Below are positions 33,115 to 41,472 of a stretch of 53,677 bases of DNA, one piece after another (the stretch's first letter is position 1; every line of letters begins with the position of its first letter). Source of the DNA: DAIOHQ01 sp036744635 (lineage in GTDB: Bacteria; Planctomycetota; Phycisphaerae; Tepidisphaerales; Tepidisphaeraceae). Made by a program: the position numbers and the translations under genes. The stretch is from contig DAIOHQ010000003.1 in NCBI GenBank assembly GCA_036744635.1, positions 1 to 53,677 on the forward strand. The letters run 5' to 3'. A model generated the notes under the pieces. The model was given only the letters and a program-made list of their open reading frames with translations. It was not told where the DNA came from and did not search any database.

Positions 33115-33519
33115 GGGCGCGCCGCTTTTGCCATGCGCGCCTGCTCTTGTTCCCGGGCTTTTTGGCTGCCTGCGTCGTAGTCGCTGAGCCAGTGCTTGCG
33201 CTGGCCGGTGATGTGCCAGTCCAGGCGGTCCACCCCCAGGCCGCGCAGAATCGCGCGCTCGATGGGTGAAAATTCCGCGACGCTTTCCCGACCAAACCGC
33301 ATCGGCTCGCGCAGGTGTACGGCCGGGTTGGTGATGAAGCGCGGGATGCCCAGCACGTTCTGCGAGGATGAGTGAGTCGTCGCGATCATATCCCAGCCGG
33401 ATGAAGGCCAGATCCGTCCACTCCCTGGCCAACTCGCGGGGAAAACACTCGGGTATGACGAGGTACCCGCGGCACAGGAAATGATCGACCTGATCATCGC
33501 TCAAGAACGCATAGGCCAT
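33111..33519 (-). pseudogene. Phytanoyl-CoA dioxygenase (PhyH) remnant, internally deleted
   Basis: The start (F-L-S-D-D-Q-V-D-H-F-L-C-R-G-Y-L-V-I) is typical of PhyH-type Fe(II)/2-oxoglutarate oxygenases. About 50 codons on, the frame changes, and the other frame continues with V-L-G-I-P-R-F-I-T-N-P-A-V-H-L then L-R-G-L-G-V-D-R-L-D, which reads like the C-terminal end of the same family. The iron-binding H-x-D and distal His region is missing. The deletion junction is near 33350-33370. Non-functional. Confidence 0.6.
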
Positions 33520-33660
33520 TCAAGGAAAATAATCCGCATGGGCGCTGGAGTAAATGCCGCGACATGCTGAGACTTCGGCCGGAGGTGTCTTCGTTGACCA
33601 GTCCATGTAGGTGCCTATATTTCCGGGATCGTCATACTCTTCAAATCCCCCGCCGGTAGA
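33520..33660 (-). pseudogene. C-terminal coding remnant, family not recognised
   Basis: The minus strand reads F-S-T-G-G-G-F-E-E-Y-D-D-P-G-N-I-G-T-Y and ends S-S-A-H-A-D-Y-F-P before a TGA, with protein-like composition. It stops being convincing exactly where the TMTC-like gene begins on the other strand (33664), so it looks cut off by a rearrangement. I cannot name the family. Confidence 0.35.
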
Positions 33661-33663
33661 AAA

Positions 33664-35022
33664 GTGCTGTTGGGCATACTGCTCTCTGTTGTGACGCTTG
33701 TGGTGTATGTTCCCTGCCTGCGCGGGCAGTTCGTTTTTGACGATCGCCTCAATCTTGAAAACAACCTGCCGGTTCGGTCGATCGACGGCTTGGGGACGAT
33801 CTGGTTTGGGGCGCAGACCTACGACTTCTATCCGGTGGTCAACACCGTCTGGTGGATCGAGTGGCATGCCTGGAGGAAGAATACCCTGCCATACCATTTG
33901 GTGAATGTTGCGCTGCACATCACCAACGCGCTATTGATCTGGCGGATACTGCTGTTGCTGGGTGTTCCGGGGGCGTGGCTGGCGGCGATGATCTTCGCGG
34001 TGCATCCGGTGAATGTGAGCTCCGTCGCATGGATCACCGAGCTCAAAAACTGCCTGTCGCTATTCGTCATGCTCTGCACGGCCATCTTTTATCTGGACTA
34101 TAGGACGCGCGGGAAGCGCGCGGTCTACTTCCTGGCCATCGTGGCTTTTTTGATCGGGGGATTGTGCAAGGGCACGGCCGTGATGCTTCCGTTCGCAATG
34201 CTTCTGTATTGTCTCTGGAAGGGATTTCGTCGCCGGGACGCTCTGGATCTCCTGCCGTTCTTCGTCCTGGGCGCCGCCATCGCCGTGGCCACGGTTTGGT
34301 TTCAGCAGCACAATGCAATCGGCGCTGACATCGTTCGCACCGATCCGTTCGCCGCCCGGCTGGCGGGCGCGGGCATCGCACTTTGGTTTTATATTGGAGA
34401 AGCCATCTGGCCTGCAAAGGTAATGATCGTCCATCCCATCGGTGAAGTTGGCGCCCCTGGCATCCGGTCATTCCTGCCCCTCGCGGGTTTCCTCTTCATG
34501 ACTGCCGCGGCATGGCGGGGACGGCAGGTCCTTGGCCGGGGCTGGACCTATGCGATCGCATACTTCGCCATCATGCTTTTCCCGGTGCTGGGATTTTTCA
34601 ATATTTATTTCATGCGCTTTTCCATCGAGGCAGACCATTGGCAATATCATGCAGTTATTGCCGTCATTGCCACGGTCGTCGTCCTGGGGATTCAGATTTT
34701 GGATCGTCCATCGCTCCGCGCCGCCGGTATTGCCGGGGCGACGATTTGCATTGCGCTGCTGGCGGCATCAAGCTGGCGCCTCGCCGGGACTTACCAAAGT
34801 CGCGAGATATTCTGGAGAGAGGCTCTGGCACAAAACTCCGATTGCTGGCTTGCCTGCAACAATCTGGCGGCGGAGCTGACGGAGCTTGCAAGATACCGCG
34901 AGGCGGAACCCTATGCCCGCAGGGCGGTGCAGATGAATCCCCAATCTCCGCAGTCTCGGAATTGCCTTGCGGAAATCTCCCGGGCGATTCAGGCTGAGGA
35001 GAGCGCCGTCAAGGCTGAGTGA
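33664..35022 (+). CDS. TMTC-like polytopic membrane protein with C-terminal TPR
   Basis: The 452 residues have about 10 hydrophobic helices and a luminal-type F-V-F-D-D-R-L-N motif near the start, like the acidic pair of GT-C glycosyltransferases. V-A-L-H-I-T-N-A-L-L and A-V-H-P-V-N-V-S-S-V-A-W-I-T-E-L-K-N are hallmarks of TMTC-type O-mannosyltransferase relatives common in this group of bacteria. The C-terminus has one or two TPR-like units (A-R-Y-R-E-A-E-P-Y-A-R-R-A-V). It starts at a GTG right at a junction with minus-strand remnants, and lacks the usual short cytoplasmic lead, so a few N-terminal residues may be lost. Transfer activity is inferred from the family only. Confidence 0.75.
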   Translation: MLLGILLSVVTLVVYVPCLRGQFVFDDRLNLENNLPVRSIDGLGTIWFGAQTYDFYPVVNTVWWIEWHAWRKNTLPYHLVNVALHITNALLIWRILLLLGVPGAWLAAMIFAVHPVNVSSVAWITELKNCLSLFVMLCTAIFYLDYRTRGKRAVYFLAIVAFLIGGLCKGTAVMLPFAMLLYCLWKGFRRRDALDLLPFFVLGAAIAVATVWFQQHNAIGADIVRTDPFAARLAGAGIALWFYIGEAIWPAKVMIVHPIGEVGAPGIRSFLPLAGFLFMTAAAWRGRQVLGRGWTYAIAYFAIMLFPVLGFFNIYFMRFSIEADHWQYHAVIAVIATVVVLGIQILDRPSLRAAGIAGATICIALLAASSWRLAGTYQSREIFWREALAQNSDCWLACNNLAAELTELARYREAEPYARRAVQMNPQSPQSRNCLAEISRAIQAEESAVKAE

Positions 35023-35083
35023 TGACGTATCCCTGGGGCAGGAAATGATAGACTTGATCATCGCTCAGGATTCGCGGGCGCAT
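35009..35083 (-). pseudogene. Second PhyH N-terminal fragment
   Basis: The minus strand reads I-L-S-D-D-Q-V-Y-H-F-L-P-Q-G-Y-V-I, closely matching the start of the remnant at 33.5 kb; the DNA shares TGATCATCGCTCA and CAGGAAATGAT. It stops within 20 codons, overlapping the end of the TMTC-like gene. The two fragments bracket that gene. Confidence 0.55.
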
Positions 35084-35177
35084 GCATGTAAATGGTACGG
35101 ATTGGTCGGTGGAATCGAAAGAGGGCGAGACGCGCATCGGGCGCGCGAATGGTTCGCATTCAACGGCACGGGCGAGA

Positions 35178-35405
35178 TCAGCCCTGCGCCGATTCGAACA
35201 GCGAGCCTTCTTCCACCTCAACCTGCTCGGCCAGCAGCAGCGCGCGCGTCTGGTGATCGAGGCCGATGGGGTGGAATTCAACTTCGTAGGCGACGGTGGG
35301 CGCGAACCAGGTGCTGCGCACCACGCCGAGTTCCCCGCGCGCCAGCGCGAGCTCAGGAATATCCTGACGAAGTCGAACGAAATCATCAATGTGTGGCATT
35401 CGCAT
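35178..35405 (-). CDS. DUF4926-like small protein
   Basis: This 75-residue protein contains D-D-F-V-R-L-R-Q-D-I-P-E-L-A-L-A-R-G-E-L-G-V-V and Y-E-V-E-F, the pattern of DUF4926 proteins, which form a small SH3-like barrel. I chose the ATG at 35405 because GGAG lies 7 bases upstream; a second ATG two codons later is possible. DUF4926 genes are often found near toxin-like partners; here the neighbour is a broken PhyH fragment, so any partner seems lost. Molecular function is unknown. Confidence 0.65.
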   Translation of the reverse strand: MRMPHIDDFVRLRQDIPELALARGELGVVRSTWFAPTVAYEVEFHPIGLDHQTRALLLAEQVEVEEGSLFESAQG

Positions 35406-35659
35406 GACTGTTCTCCATAACCCGCAATGCGAGGGAAAATTTAGAAAGCCGAAGCGGTGGGACACTTCCGCTGACGCCTCACATGAACATACAGCGCACA
35501 TTTCCCGGCGCGAATAGCAAAATAAAATTTTCCTGAATTCCTTACAACCGGACTCGGCAATTTTTGCGCGTTGGCTTCCGGTACGTCCGCCGAGCATCAC
35601 CTCGCTTGCCGGCGATCTTCATGTGTGATTGATAAATGTTCCGCTAAGATCGCCGGCGA
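35406..35659. other. Divergent intergenic region before mutY
   Basis: No gene is supported here. The AT-rich patch around 35518-35535 (AAATAAAATTTTCC) could hold promoter elements for either side, but I cannot pick a clear -35/-10 pair. Confidence 0.4.
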
Positions 35660-36772
35660 ATGCTCGACGATCCCAGCCAATTTCGCCGCCGGCTGCTGCG
35701 GTGGTACGACGCCAACCGCCGCGAACTGCCCTGGCGCATCGCCGCCAATTCGGCTTCGCCCGGCCAGCTCGATCCTTATCACGTGCTGATCAGCGAGACT
35801 ATGCTCCAGCAGACGCAGGTGGCAACGGTCATTCCCTATTTCCGACGATTTTTGTGCGAATTCCCCACGATTGCGGTGTTGGCGGCGGCGGATGAGCAGC
35901 GCGTGCTGCGGCTGTGGCAGGGGCTGGGGTATTATTCGCGGGCCCGCAACCTGCACGCGGCGGCCAAACAAATCACCGCGGAATTCGGCGGCGCGTTGCC
36001 GCGGACGGTCGATGAACTGCGCGCGCTTCGGGGCATCGGCCGCTACACCGCCGGCGCGATTGCCTCGATCGCCTTCGGGCGCCGCGAGCCGATTGTCGAC
36101 GCCAACATCGCCCGCGTCATCTGCCGGCTGGACAGGATCGAACGCGACCCGCGCGACCGGGATGTGCTGGAACACATCTGGCAACGGGCCGAGGAGCTTT
36201 TGCCGCACAAGCGGCTGGGGGATTTCAATTCAGCGCTGATGGAACTGGGGGCGCTGGTGTGTACGCCGCGCCGGCCGGCGTGCCCGGCGTGTCCGGTGCG
36301 CCAGCACTGTCAGGCGTTCGCGGCGGGCAGGCAGGATGCGATTCCGCCGGCACGGCGCGCTCGCGTCAATCCACTGGAAAGCCGCTGGACGTTCTGCATC
36401 CGCCATCGCGGCAAATTGCTGATCGAACAGCGCCCCGCGAACGGGCGCTGGGCGAAGATGTGGCAGTTCATCACCATCCCGGCGGCAACTTCCCCGCCCG
36501 CGCCAACTTCCGCGCCCGCGCCCGTTCCAACCGTCCAGACAATCGGCCCGCTGCTTGGAATTTCTATCAGATCGCTCAATCCCCTCGGCACGGTGCGCCA
36601 CAGCCTGACCCATCGCGAATATACCTTCGACGCCTTTGTCTGCGACGCCGAGAGGAGCAGGCGACTCAATGCCGGCCGGATCTGGATCAGCCTGAATCAA
36701 ATTGCTGCCTATCCTCTGCCGCGCCCGCATCTGAAGATGCTGCAGATGCTCCGCGACCTGAATCCCGAATAG
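35660..36772 (+). CDS. mutY: A/G-specific adenine DNA glycosylase MutY
   Basis: This base-excision repair enzyme removes adenine mispaired with 8-oxoguanine. The 370 residues show the catalytic Glu in L-I-S-E-T-M-L-Q-Q-T-Q-V, the helix-hairpin-helix L-R-G-I-G-R-Y-T-A-G-A-I, the catalytic Asp in I-V-D-A-N-I-A-R-V, and a [4Fe-4S] cluster ligand set C-x6-C-x2-C-x5-C near residues 200-216. A NUDIX-like C-terminal domain (about 235-365) recognises the oxidised G. It includes a Pro/Ala-rich loop (P-P-A-P-T-S-A-P-A-P). It stands alone. Confidence 0.95.
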   Translation: MLDDPSQFRRRLLRWYDANRRELPWRIAANSASPGQLDPYHVLISETMLQQTQVATVIPYFRRFLCEFPTIAVLAAADEQRVLRLWQGLGYYSRARNLHAAAKQITAEFGGALPRTVDELRALRGIGRYTAGAIASIAFGRREPIVDANIARVICRLDRIERDPRDRDVLEHIWQRAEELLPHKRLGDFNSALMELGALVCTPRRPACPACPVRQHCQAFAAGRQDAIPPARRARVNPLESRWTFCIRHRGKLLIEQRPANGRWAKMWQFITIPAATSPPAPTSAPAPVPTVQTIGPLLGISIRSLNPLGTVRHSLTHREYTFDAFVCDAERSRRLNAGRIWISLNQIAAYPLPRPHLKMLQMLRDLNPE

Positions 36773-36857
36773 GCCAAATCCCTTTCCCACCCTCCCGAGA
36801 CCACCCGGTTTGCCCAATACGTTTCCGTATCGTACATCGTGATGAGAGGAGATTGCG

Positions 36858-37151
36858 ATGAGCGAGTTTGAGGAACAAGCGGTTGGCCGGCCGCCGCGCA
36901 CGATTGTCGTGCTGGCCCTGCTGGCGGGCGTGGCCCTGGTATTCAGTTGGCTGGCGGCCTATGCGGTCAGCGACGCACTGGTTCACGCCGACATCCTCGC
37001 CGCCTGGCCGAGCGACCGCGACCCGCGCCCGCGCTGGCTGGTGGAGAGTTTCGTCGGCCTGCTGAGCGGCCTGGTCCTGATCGCCAGCATCTTCCGCATC
37101 GTCAGCGGCCGCCAGCTTCGGCGCATCGATCAATCGTCAGAGGAACCGTGA
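36858..37151 (+). CDS. Small two-helix membrane protein
   Basis: The 97-residue protein has hydrophobic segments at about 15-38 and 66-85. Between them is a polar, Asp/Arg/Pro-rich part (W-P-S-D-R-D-P-R-P-R-W). The ATG has AGAGGAG 8 bases upstream. No family is recognised; the ribosome-binding site and composition make it a likely real gene. Confidence 0.6.
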   Translation: MSEFEEQAVGRPPRTIVVLALLAGVALVFSWLAAYAVSDALVHADILAAWPSDRDPRPRWLVESFVGLLSGLVLIASIFRIVSGRQLRRIDQSSEEP

Positions 37152-37201
37152 TCCTGCCAGCACCGAGGCGCTGAACTCTGGTGTTATAGAGTTGATTGAT
37201 G

Positions 37202-37357
37202 TCAGGATTGGATGGGGATCGGTTGCGGGATGCGGGCGCGGCGCGGGCGCAGGAGCATGGGGAAGCAGGCGGCGACGATCAGCAGATAAGGCGCGAACAG
37301 GTCGAACCCGTGTACGCCGGCGAGAAACGTGATGGGGACGAACAGGAGAATTCGCAT
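37202..37357 (-). CDS. Possible 51-residue membrane peptide
   Basis: The frame from the ATG at 37357 gives M-R-I-L-L-F-V-P-I-T-F-L-A-G and a second hydrophobic run (F-A-P-Y-L-L-I-V-A-A-C-F), then a basic tail. It fits a small two-segment membrane protein, but the ribosome-binding site is weak and I know no family. Confidence 0.35.
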   Translation of the reverse strand: MRILLFVPITFLAGVHGFDLFAPYLLIVAACFPMLLRPRRARIPQPIPIQS

Positions 37358-37553
37358 GAGACTTCTCTTATACCACCGTCGGCTTCCCGGACATCTAATA
37401 ATCCCGCGCCCGCGCCACGAATTCCTGGGCGGATCGGGAAAGATAGGCAAACCGCGCCGGCTGTGACGTAGAAACGCGCTGTGGCAGCTTTGCGAGCCTG
37501 CGCGGGCGCTGGGTTTTGTTGTCACATCGCCGCGTCGCGGGTACAAGCGGGGC

Positions 37554-38981
37554 GTGGACACTTTCTGGAGGATTGTAGCGACGTTGGCGCTGGTGTTGAC
37601 CAACGCCTACTTCGTCGCGGCCGAATTCGCCGCCGTCAGCGCCCGCGCCACCCGGCTGGAAACCTCGGCCGGCTCATCGCTGTTTGCCAGGCTGGGCCTG
37701 GAGATCAAGCGCAAGCTCGACTTGTACCTCTCGAGCTGCCAGCTTGGCGTGACCCTCGCCAGCCTGGGCCTGGGCGCCGTCACCGAGCCGGCCGTCGCCT
37801 CCCTCATCAATCCCATCATGCACTGGCTGCACGTGCCGCAGATGCACATGCACTCGATCGCCTTCGGCATCGCGATGGCGATCAGCACTTCGCTGCACAT
37901 CGTCATCGGCGAGCAGGCCCCCAAGAACTGGGCCATCCGCTACGGCGACATTGTCCTGCCGCTTCTCGCCCTGCCGCTGGTGATCTTCACCTATATTTTT
38001 TATCCGGCGATCTGGACGCTCAACTCCGCCACCAATGGCGTCCTGCGCCTGCTGCGCGTGCCGGTGGCCAACGCCCATGGCGGGCTGCCGCACACCGAAG
38101 AAGAGCTCAAGGCGCTGCTGGCGCAGGCCGTCGCCCAGGGGACCATCGCCAAAGGCCACGAGCGCATCCTGACTTCCGCATTCGATTTCGGCGATCTCAA
38201 GGTCCGCCAGATCATGACTCCGCGCACCAGCGTCGATTATCTGCTGCTGGCCCAGCCGATGAGCGAGATTCTCCGCACCGTCCAACGCAGCGCCTACACC
38301 CGCCTGCCGCTGTGCGATGGCGATATCGACCACGTCGTCGGCATGGTGCACATGAAAGACCTGTTCCAGCACCTCAAGCTGTCACCGGGGAAACTAAAAT
38401 TCCTCGACGAGCACGACCCCGACGGCCAGCCCATCGCCATTCCCACCGGCCTGCCGGGATCGCAAGTTCATGTCATCGGCACCGGCGAAATCGACCTCAA
38501 TCAGATCAAGCGCGATGTCCTGTTCGTGCTGGAATTGTTGCCCGTGCCCAAGCTGCTGCGGCAGTTTCAGAGCAGCCACACCCACATGGCCATCGTCGTC
38601 GACGAATACGGCGCAACTCAGGGCATCGTCACCATGGAGGATGTGCTGGAGGAGATCGTCGGCGAGATCGAGGATGAATTTGACACCACCTCTCCGGCCG
38701 CATTCGTGATGGAAGGAGAAAATTTCCGCGTCAGCGGGCTTTATCCGCTGCACGAGCTCAAAGACCGGCTGAAGCTGCAGGATCTGGACTCCGCCGACGT
38801 CGACACGGTCGGCGGCTATTTGATCCAGAAACTCAGCCGCTGGCCGCGCCCGGGGGACGTGGTGGAGATGGGTCCCTACTCCGCCCGCGTCATCTCCGTG
38901 CAGCAGAAGCGCGTCGGGCAGGTGCTCATCTCCCCGCGCACCCAGGAAGCCATGCGCGAAGACGGGCCGGGAACGACGTAA
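37554..38981 (+). CDS. CNNM/CorC (hemolysin C) family membrane protein
   Basis: The 475 residues have a DUF21/CNNM membrane domain (about 1-190; N-A-Y-F-V-A-A-E-F-A-A-V then S-C-Q-L-G-V-T-L-A-S-L-G-L-G), a CBS pair (about 205-335; V-R-Q-I-M-T-P-R-T and V-V-D-E-Y-G-A-T-Q-G-I-V-T-M-E-D-V-L-E-E-I-V-G in parts), and a CorC/HlyC C-terminal domain (about 355-440). Such proteins are linked to Mg2+ or Co2+ movement; the hemolysin name is historical. It starts at a GTG without a strong ribosome-binding site. It stands alone. Confidence 0.93.
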   Translation: MDTFWRIVATLALVLTNAYFVAAEFAAVSARATRLETSAGSSLFARLGLEIKRKLDLYLSSCQLGVTLASLGLGAVTEPAVASLINPIMHWLHVPQMHMHSIAFGIAMAISTSLHIVIGEQAPKNWAIRYGDIVLPLLALPLVIFTYIFYPAIWTLNSATNGVLRLLRVPVANAHGGLPHTEEELKALLAQAVAQGTIAKGHERILTSAFDFGDLKVRQIMTPRTSVDYLLLAQPMSEILRTVQRSAYTRLPLCDGDIDHVVGMVHMKDLFQHLKLSPGKLKFLDEHDPDGQPIAIPTGLPGSQVHVIGTGEIDLNQIKRDVLFVLELLPVPKLLRQFQSSHTHMAIVVDEYGATQGIVTMEDVLEEIVGEIEDEFDTTSPAAFVMEGENFRVSGLYPLHELKDRLKLQDLDSADVDTVGGYLIQKLSRWPRPGDVVEMGPYSARVISVQQKRVGQVLISPRTQEAMREDGPGTT

Positions 38982-39020
38982 TGAACCAGGCACGATTCCG
39001 CGCTTTCCATTCCGGCTCGA

Positions 39021-39098
39021 TGTCATCCTGAGGTACACCGAAGGATCTGGGTGGATTGCAGGATCAGGCCAGATGCTTCGGAGTACCTCAGCATGACA
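39021..39098. repeat. Inverted repeat, TGAGGTACTCCGAAG family, copy 4
   Basis: TGTCATCCTGAGGTACACCG and CGGAGTACCTCAGCATGACA form slightly mismatched arms. It lies just after the CNNM/CorC gene. Confidence 0.85.
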
Positions 39099-39258
39099 AG
39101 TGGCCCAGGATTACGCATGGTTATCCAGAAATGACACGGCAAATCGGTATCTCACGGGCCGGATGTGCTCTTTCCTTTGTGATCTCAGCGCTTGCGCCTT
39201 TTCTGATATACTCCTCGGCATGTTTGGCGACGGTGCCCTGACATTGAGGGAATTTGCG

Positions 39259-39849
39259 ATGCACGAGCCGCTTCCGCTGGCCAGGATTCATGACTGCATT
39301 CTGAATTTCCTTCGCAATCGCGACGATGCCGTGCTGTTCGGCGCGCAGGCCGTCAATGCCTACGTCGATGAGCCGCGGATGACGCAGGATGTGGACATTC
39401 TGTCCACGCATGCCTCGACGCTCGCCGAATCGCTTCGTTACCACCTCGCCACGACATTCAGGATCGCCGTCCGTGTGCGAGAAGTCGCCTCAGGTAACGG
39501 CTTTCGCATCGATCAAATCCGCAAGCCGAAAAATCGCGATCTGGCCGACGTGCGGCAAGTGGCAACCTTTCCCGCGACGCAGTTGATTGCCGAGGTGCGC
39601 GTTCCAACACCAGAGGAATTGATCGCCCAGAAGATCATCAGCCTTGCCGGCCGCTCGCAACAGCCCAAGGGCGACACCGACCGCCGCGACCTGAAACTGC
39701 TGCTGTTGGCCTATCCTGCCCTCAAGTCGCTCAAGGGCCCCGTGGCAGATCGGATCAAGGCGCTTGGCCCGTCCGATGCCGCTCTGACGGAGTGGGCGCG
39801 CCTTGTCGCAACCGACATTCAGCCAGAGGACGAGGTTGAAGAGGATTGA
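39259..39849 (+). CDS. Nucleotidyltransferase-like protein (AbiEii/DUF6036-like)
   Basis: The 196 residues have the pattern L-F-G-A-Q-A-V-N-A-Y then R-M-T-Q-D-V-D-I-L, like the G-[GS]-x-A and D-x-D motifs of minimal nucleotidyltransferases; a later strand reads I-A-E-V-R-V-P-T-P-E-E-L-I-A-Q-K. AbiEii toxins and related domains share this design. I chose the ATG at 39259 because GAGG lies upstream and the fold begins there. No AbiEi-type antitoxin gene is beside it, so a toxin role is not supported. The glycine of the first motif is partly replaced (G-A-Q instead of G-G-x). Confidence 0.65.
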   Translation: MHEPLPLARIHDCILNFLRNRDDAVLFGAQAVNAYVDEPRMTQDVDILSTHASTLAESLRYHLATTFRIAVRVREVASGNGFRIDQIRKPKNRDLADVRQVATFPATQLIAEVRVPTPEELIAQKIISLAGRSQQPKGDTDRRDLKLLLLAYPALKSLKGPVADRIKALGPSDAALTEWARLVATDIQPEDEVEED

Positions 39850-39859
39850 TCTGGGAAGT

Positions 39860-40048
39860 TGAAAAGGCGGATGCCACCTTTTCAGGCCCTTGAATCAGTC
39901 GTCCCTCCTTGGCCGCGATCACCGCGTCCATCACCTGCCCCAGCAGAACACCCGTCTCCGATTGCATCTCTGCCGCCAACCGTTCCCGTTCGACCTGTAC
40001 GAGCCGATCCATGACTACATCCTGTTCTGGCATCACCACGCCGTACAC
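39860..40048 (-). pseudogene. Possible transposase N-terminal remnant
   Basis: The minus strand reads E-R-E-R-L-A-A-E-M-Q-S-E-T-G-V-L-L-G then Q-V-M-D-A-V-I-A-A-K-E-G-R-L-I. The M-D-A-V-x-A-A-x-x-G-x-x-I pattern is what I recall from N-termini of ISKra4-like transposases. No catalytic domain follows. The rest of 39850-40180 has no recognisable gene. Confidence 0.3.
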
Positions 40049-40180
40049 AAACCCCTATCCCTGCACGTTATGCCATCGCCCGGAACTTTGGGCACGCCCG
40101 AATGCTGTCAATTGGCGCAGCTTGTAGTTGACAGGATCACCGGCGAGGGATAGGCTGAGTCCGGTTTGAAGGGGATTGCC

Positions 40181-41038
40181 ATGAGTAAGGTGCGGAAATC
40201 CCGCAACGGTAAGGACGGCAACAAGAGGCCGTCCGCGCCTCTTCCTGGGTCGTTTGGCCTCAAGCATTTCCTTTGGGTTGCTGGTCTCGCCTGTGCAGGG
40301 GGATCATTCCTGACGTGGGCGGTGATCCCGCCAAGCAACATCAAGTCTACGGTCCAAGCTCACAGCAGCGCAGGTCGATCCGTTTGGGAGTTGTTGGCCC
40401 TTCCCGATGCCGAGTTGGAGAAAGTGGATGTTCTGGAAATGAACCTCGCCGTCGCCAAGGGCATCCCCGGCTTGGAAAAACTGGATTACAGTCACTACCG
40501 CCAGATTGTGGACGACTGGACGGAACAATTCCGCCGTGAGCTTGCCGCCACCGAACCCCGCTTTTACCAGTCGCCGGGAGAGTGGAGAAACGACATCAAC
40601 TTCTTCCGGCTTGGCCTGTTGTGCACTTATCTCACCCGCGAACGTGGCATTGGGTATATCGAGAAATATTCGCAGGACCAGAAGCAGGGCCGCAACTCCA
40701 AGTACCAATCTCCGGAAGCCCTCTTGCTGCATGGCTTGATCGACACACAACACGGAACGTGCGCAAACATGCCCGTACTCCATGTGGTTATCGGCAGGCG
40801 GATGGGTTGGCCGGTTTCCCTTGCCTGTGTCGGGCCACATTACGTGTGCCGTTATGACGACGGGAAAGTACACTACAACATTGAGGCCACCTACACCGGG
40901 CCGGGCTTCGTCTCCGACAGTGACGAAGAATACATGCAGCACGACCATCTGCCGAAGATCGCGCTCGCGAGCGGTTCGGACTTCCGGTCGTTGTCCGCCC
41001 GTGAAATGATGGGATGTTTCCTGTGCGCCAGGGCATGA
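40181..41038 (+). CDS. Transglutaminase-like protein, likely cut short by TGA
   Basis: The 285 residues begin with a basic lead and one membrane helix (about 30-48). The fold looks like the SirB1/transglutaminase type: a helical part with Y-L-T-R-E-R-G-I-G-Y, then T-Q-H-G-T-C-A-N-M-P (probable catalytic Cys), G-P-H-Y-V-C-R-Y (probable His) and Y-N-I-E-A-T. The start is the ATG at 40181, with AGGGG 7 bases upstream. After the TGA at 41036 the same frame stays open for 126 codons with protein-like content, so the gene was probably longer. Whether the short product works is unknown. Confidence 0.7.
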   Translation: MSKVRKSRNGKDGNKRPSAPLPGSFGLKHFLWVAGLACAGGSFLTWAVIPPSNIKSTVQAHSSAGRSVWELLALPDAELEKVDVLEMNLAVAKGIPGLEKLDYSHYRQIVDDWTEQFRRELAATEPRFYQSPGEWRNDINFFRLGLLCTYLTRERGIGYIEKYSQDQKQGRNSKYQSPEALLLHGLIDTQHGTCANMPVLHVVIGRRMGWPVSLACVGPHYVCRYDDGKVHYNIEATYTGPGFVSDSDEEYMQHDHLPKIALASGSDFRSLSAREMMGCFLCARA

Positions 41039-41419
41039 TACTACCGCGATACGGATAAGATTTCGGAGGCGGATCGGGATTATTCTCTGGGGCGGGTCTT
41101 GTTTCCCAACCATCGTTATGCCTACCAGGAATCGGTTTACCCTTTTCTCTGGCGAGGCCAGCGGATGTTTGAGCCGATGGAGATCGGCCATCCGGCCGAT
41201 TCCATGCAACAAACGCATGAGCCACCGCTGGTTTACCGCAATGATCCCTTGGCCGACGTGGACCGAATCAATGCGATGAACCGAGCCACTGCGCAGCAGG
41301 TGCCGCCAGGTATGCCAGCAATGCCGGGCGTGCCGCAGTCTCCGGGAGTGCCTCAGCCTCAGCCGATGTTTCCGCAGCCGTATCAGCCTCCGACGCCGGG
41401 ACAGCCGCCCACGCGGTAA
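41039..41419 (+). pseudogene. Downstream part of the transglutaminase-like gene after TGA
   Basis: In frame with the gene before it, this part reads Y-Y-R-D-T-D-K-I then D-Y-S-L-G-R-V-L-F-P-N-H-R-Y-A-Y, and ends in a Pro/Gln/Met-rich tail (P-G-V-P-Q-P-Q-P-M-F-P-Q-P). It has no ribosome-binding site of its own near a start codon. A CGA to TGA change at 41036 would explain the split. The tail could be wall-spanning or unstructured. Confidence 0.65.
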
Positions 41420-41472
41420 TGAAAAACGCTTGAGATGGAATAGACAAACAACAACTGCCGAAAGGAAAAGAC

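Noticed and set aside
39259..39849. AbiE-type phage-defence pair
   Set aside because: Only the nucleotidyltransferase-like half is present; no AbiEi-type antitoxin gene is adjacent on either side.
26920..41419. Reassignment of TGA to an amino acid, because two genes contain in-frame TGA
   Set aside because: Many intact genes here end in TGA (for example cusA and the TetR gene, whose TGA overlaps the adaptor ATG), so TGA is a normal stop. One case is an insertion-sequence gene, where decay is expected.
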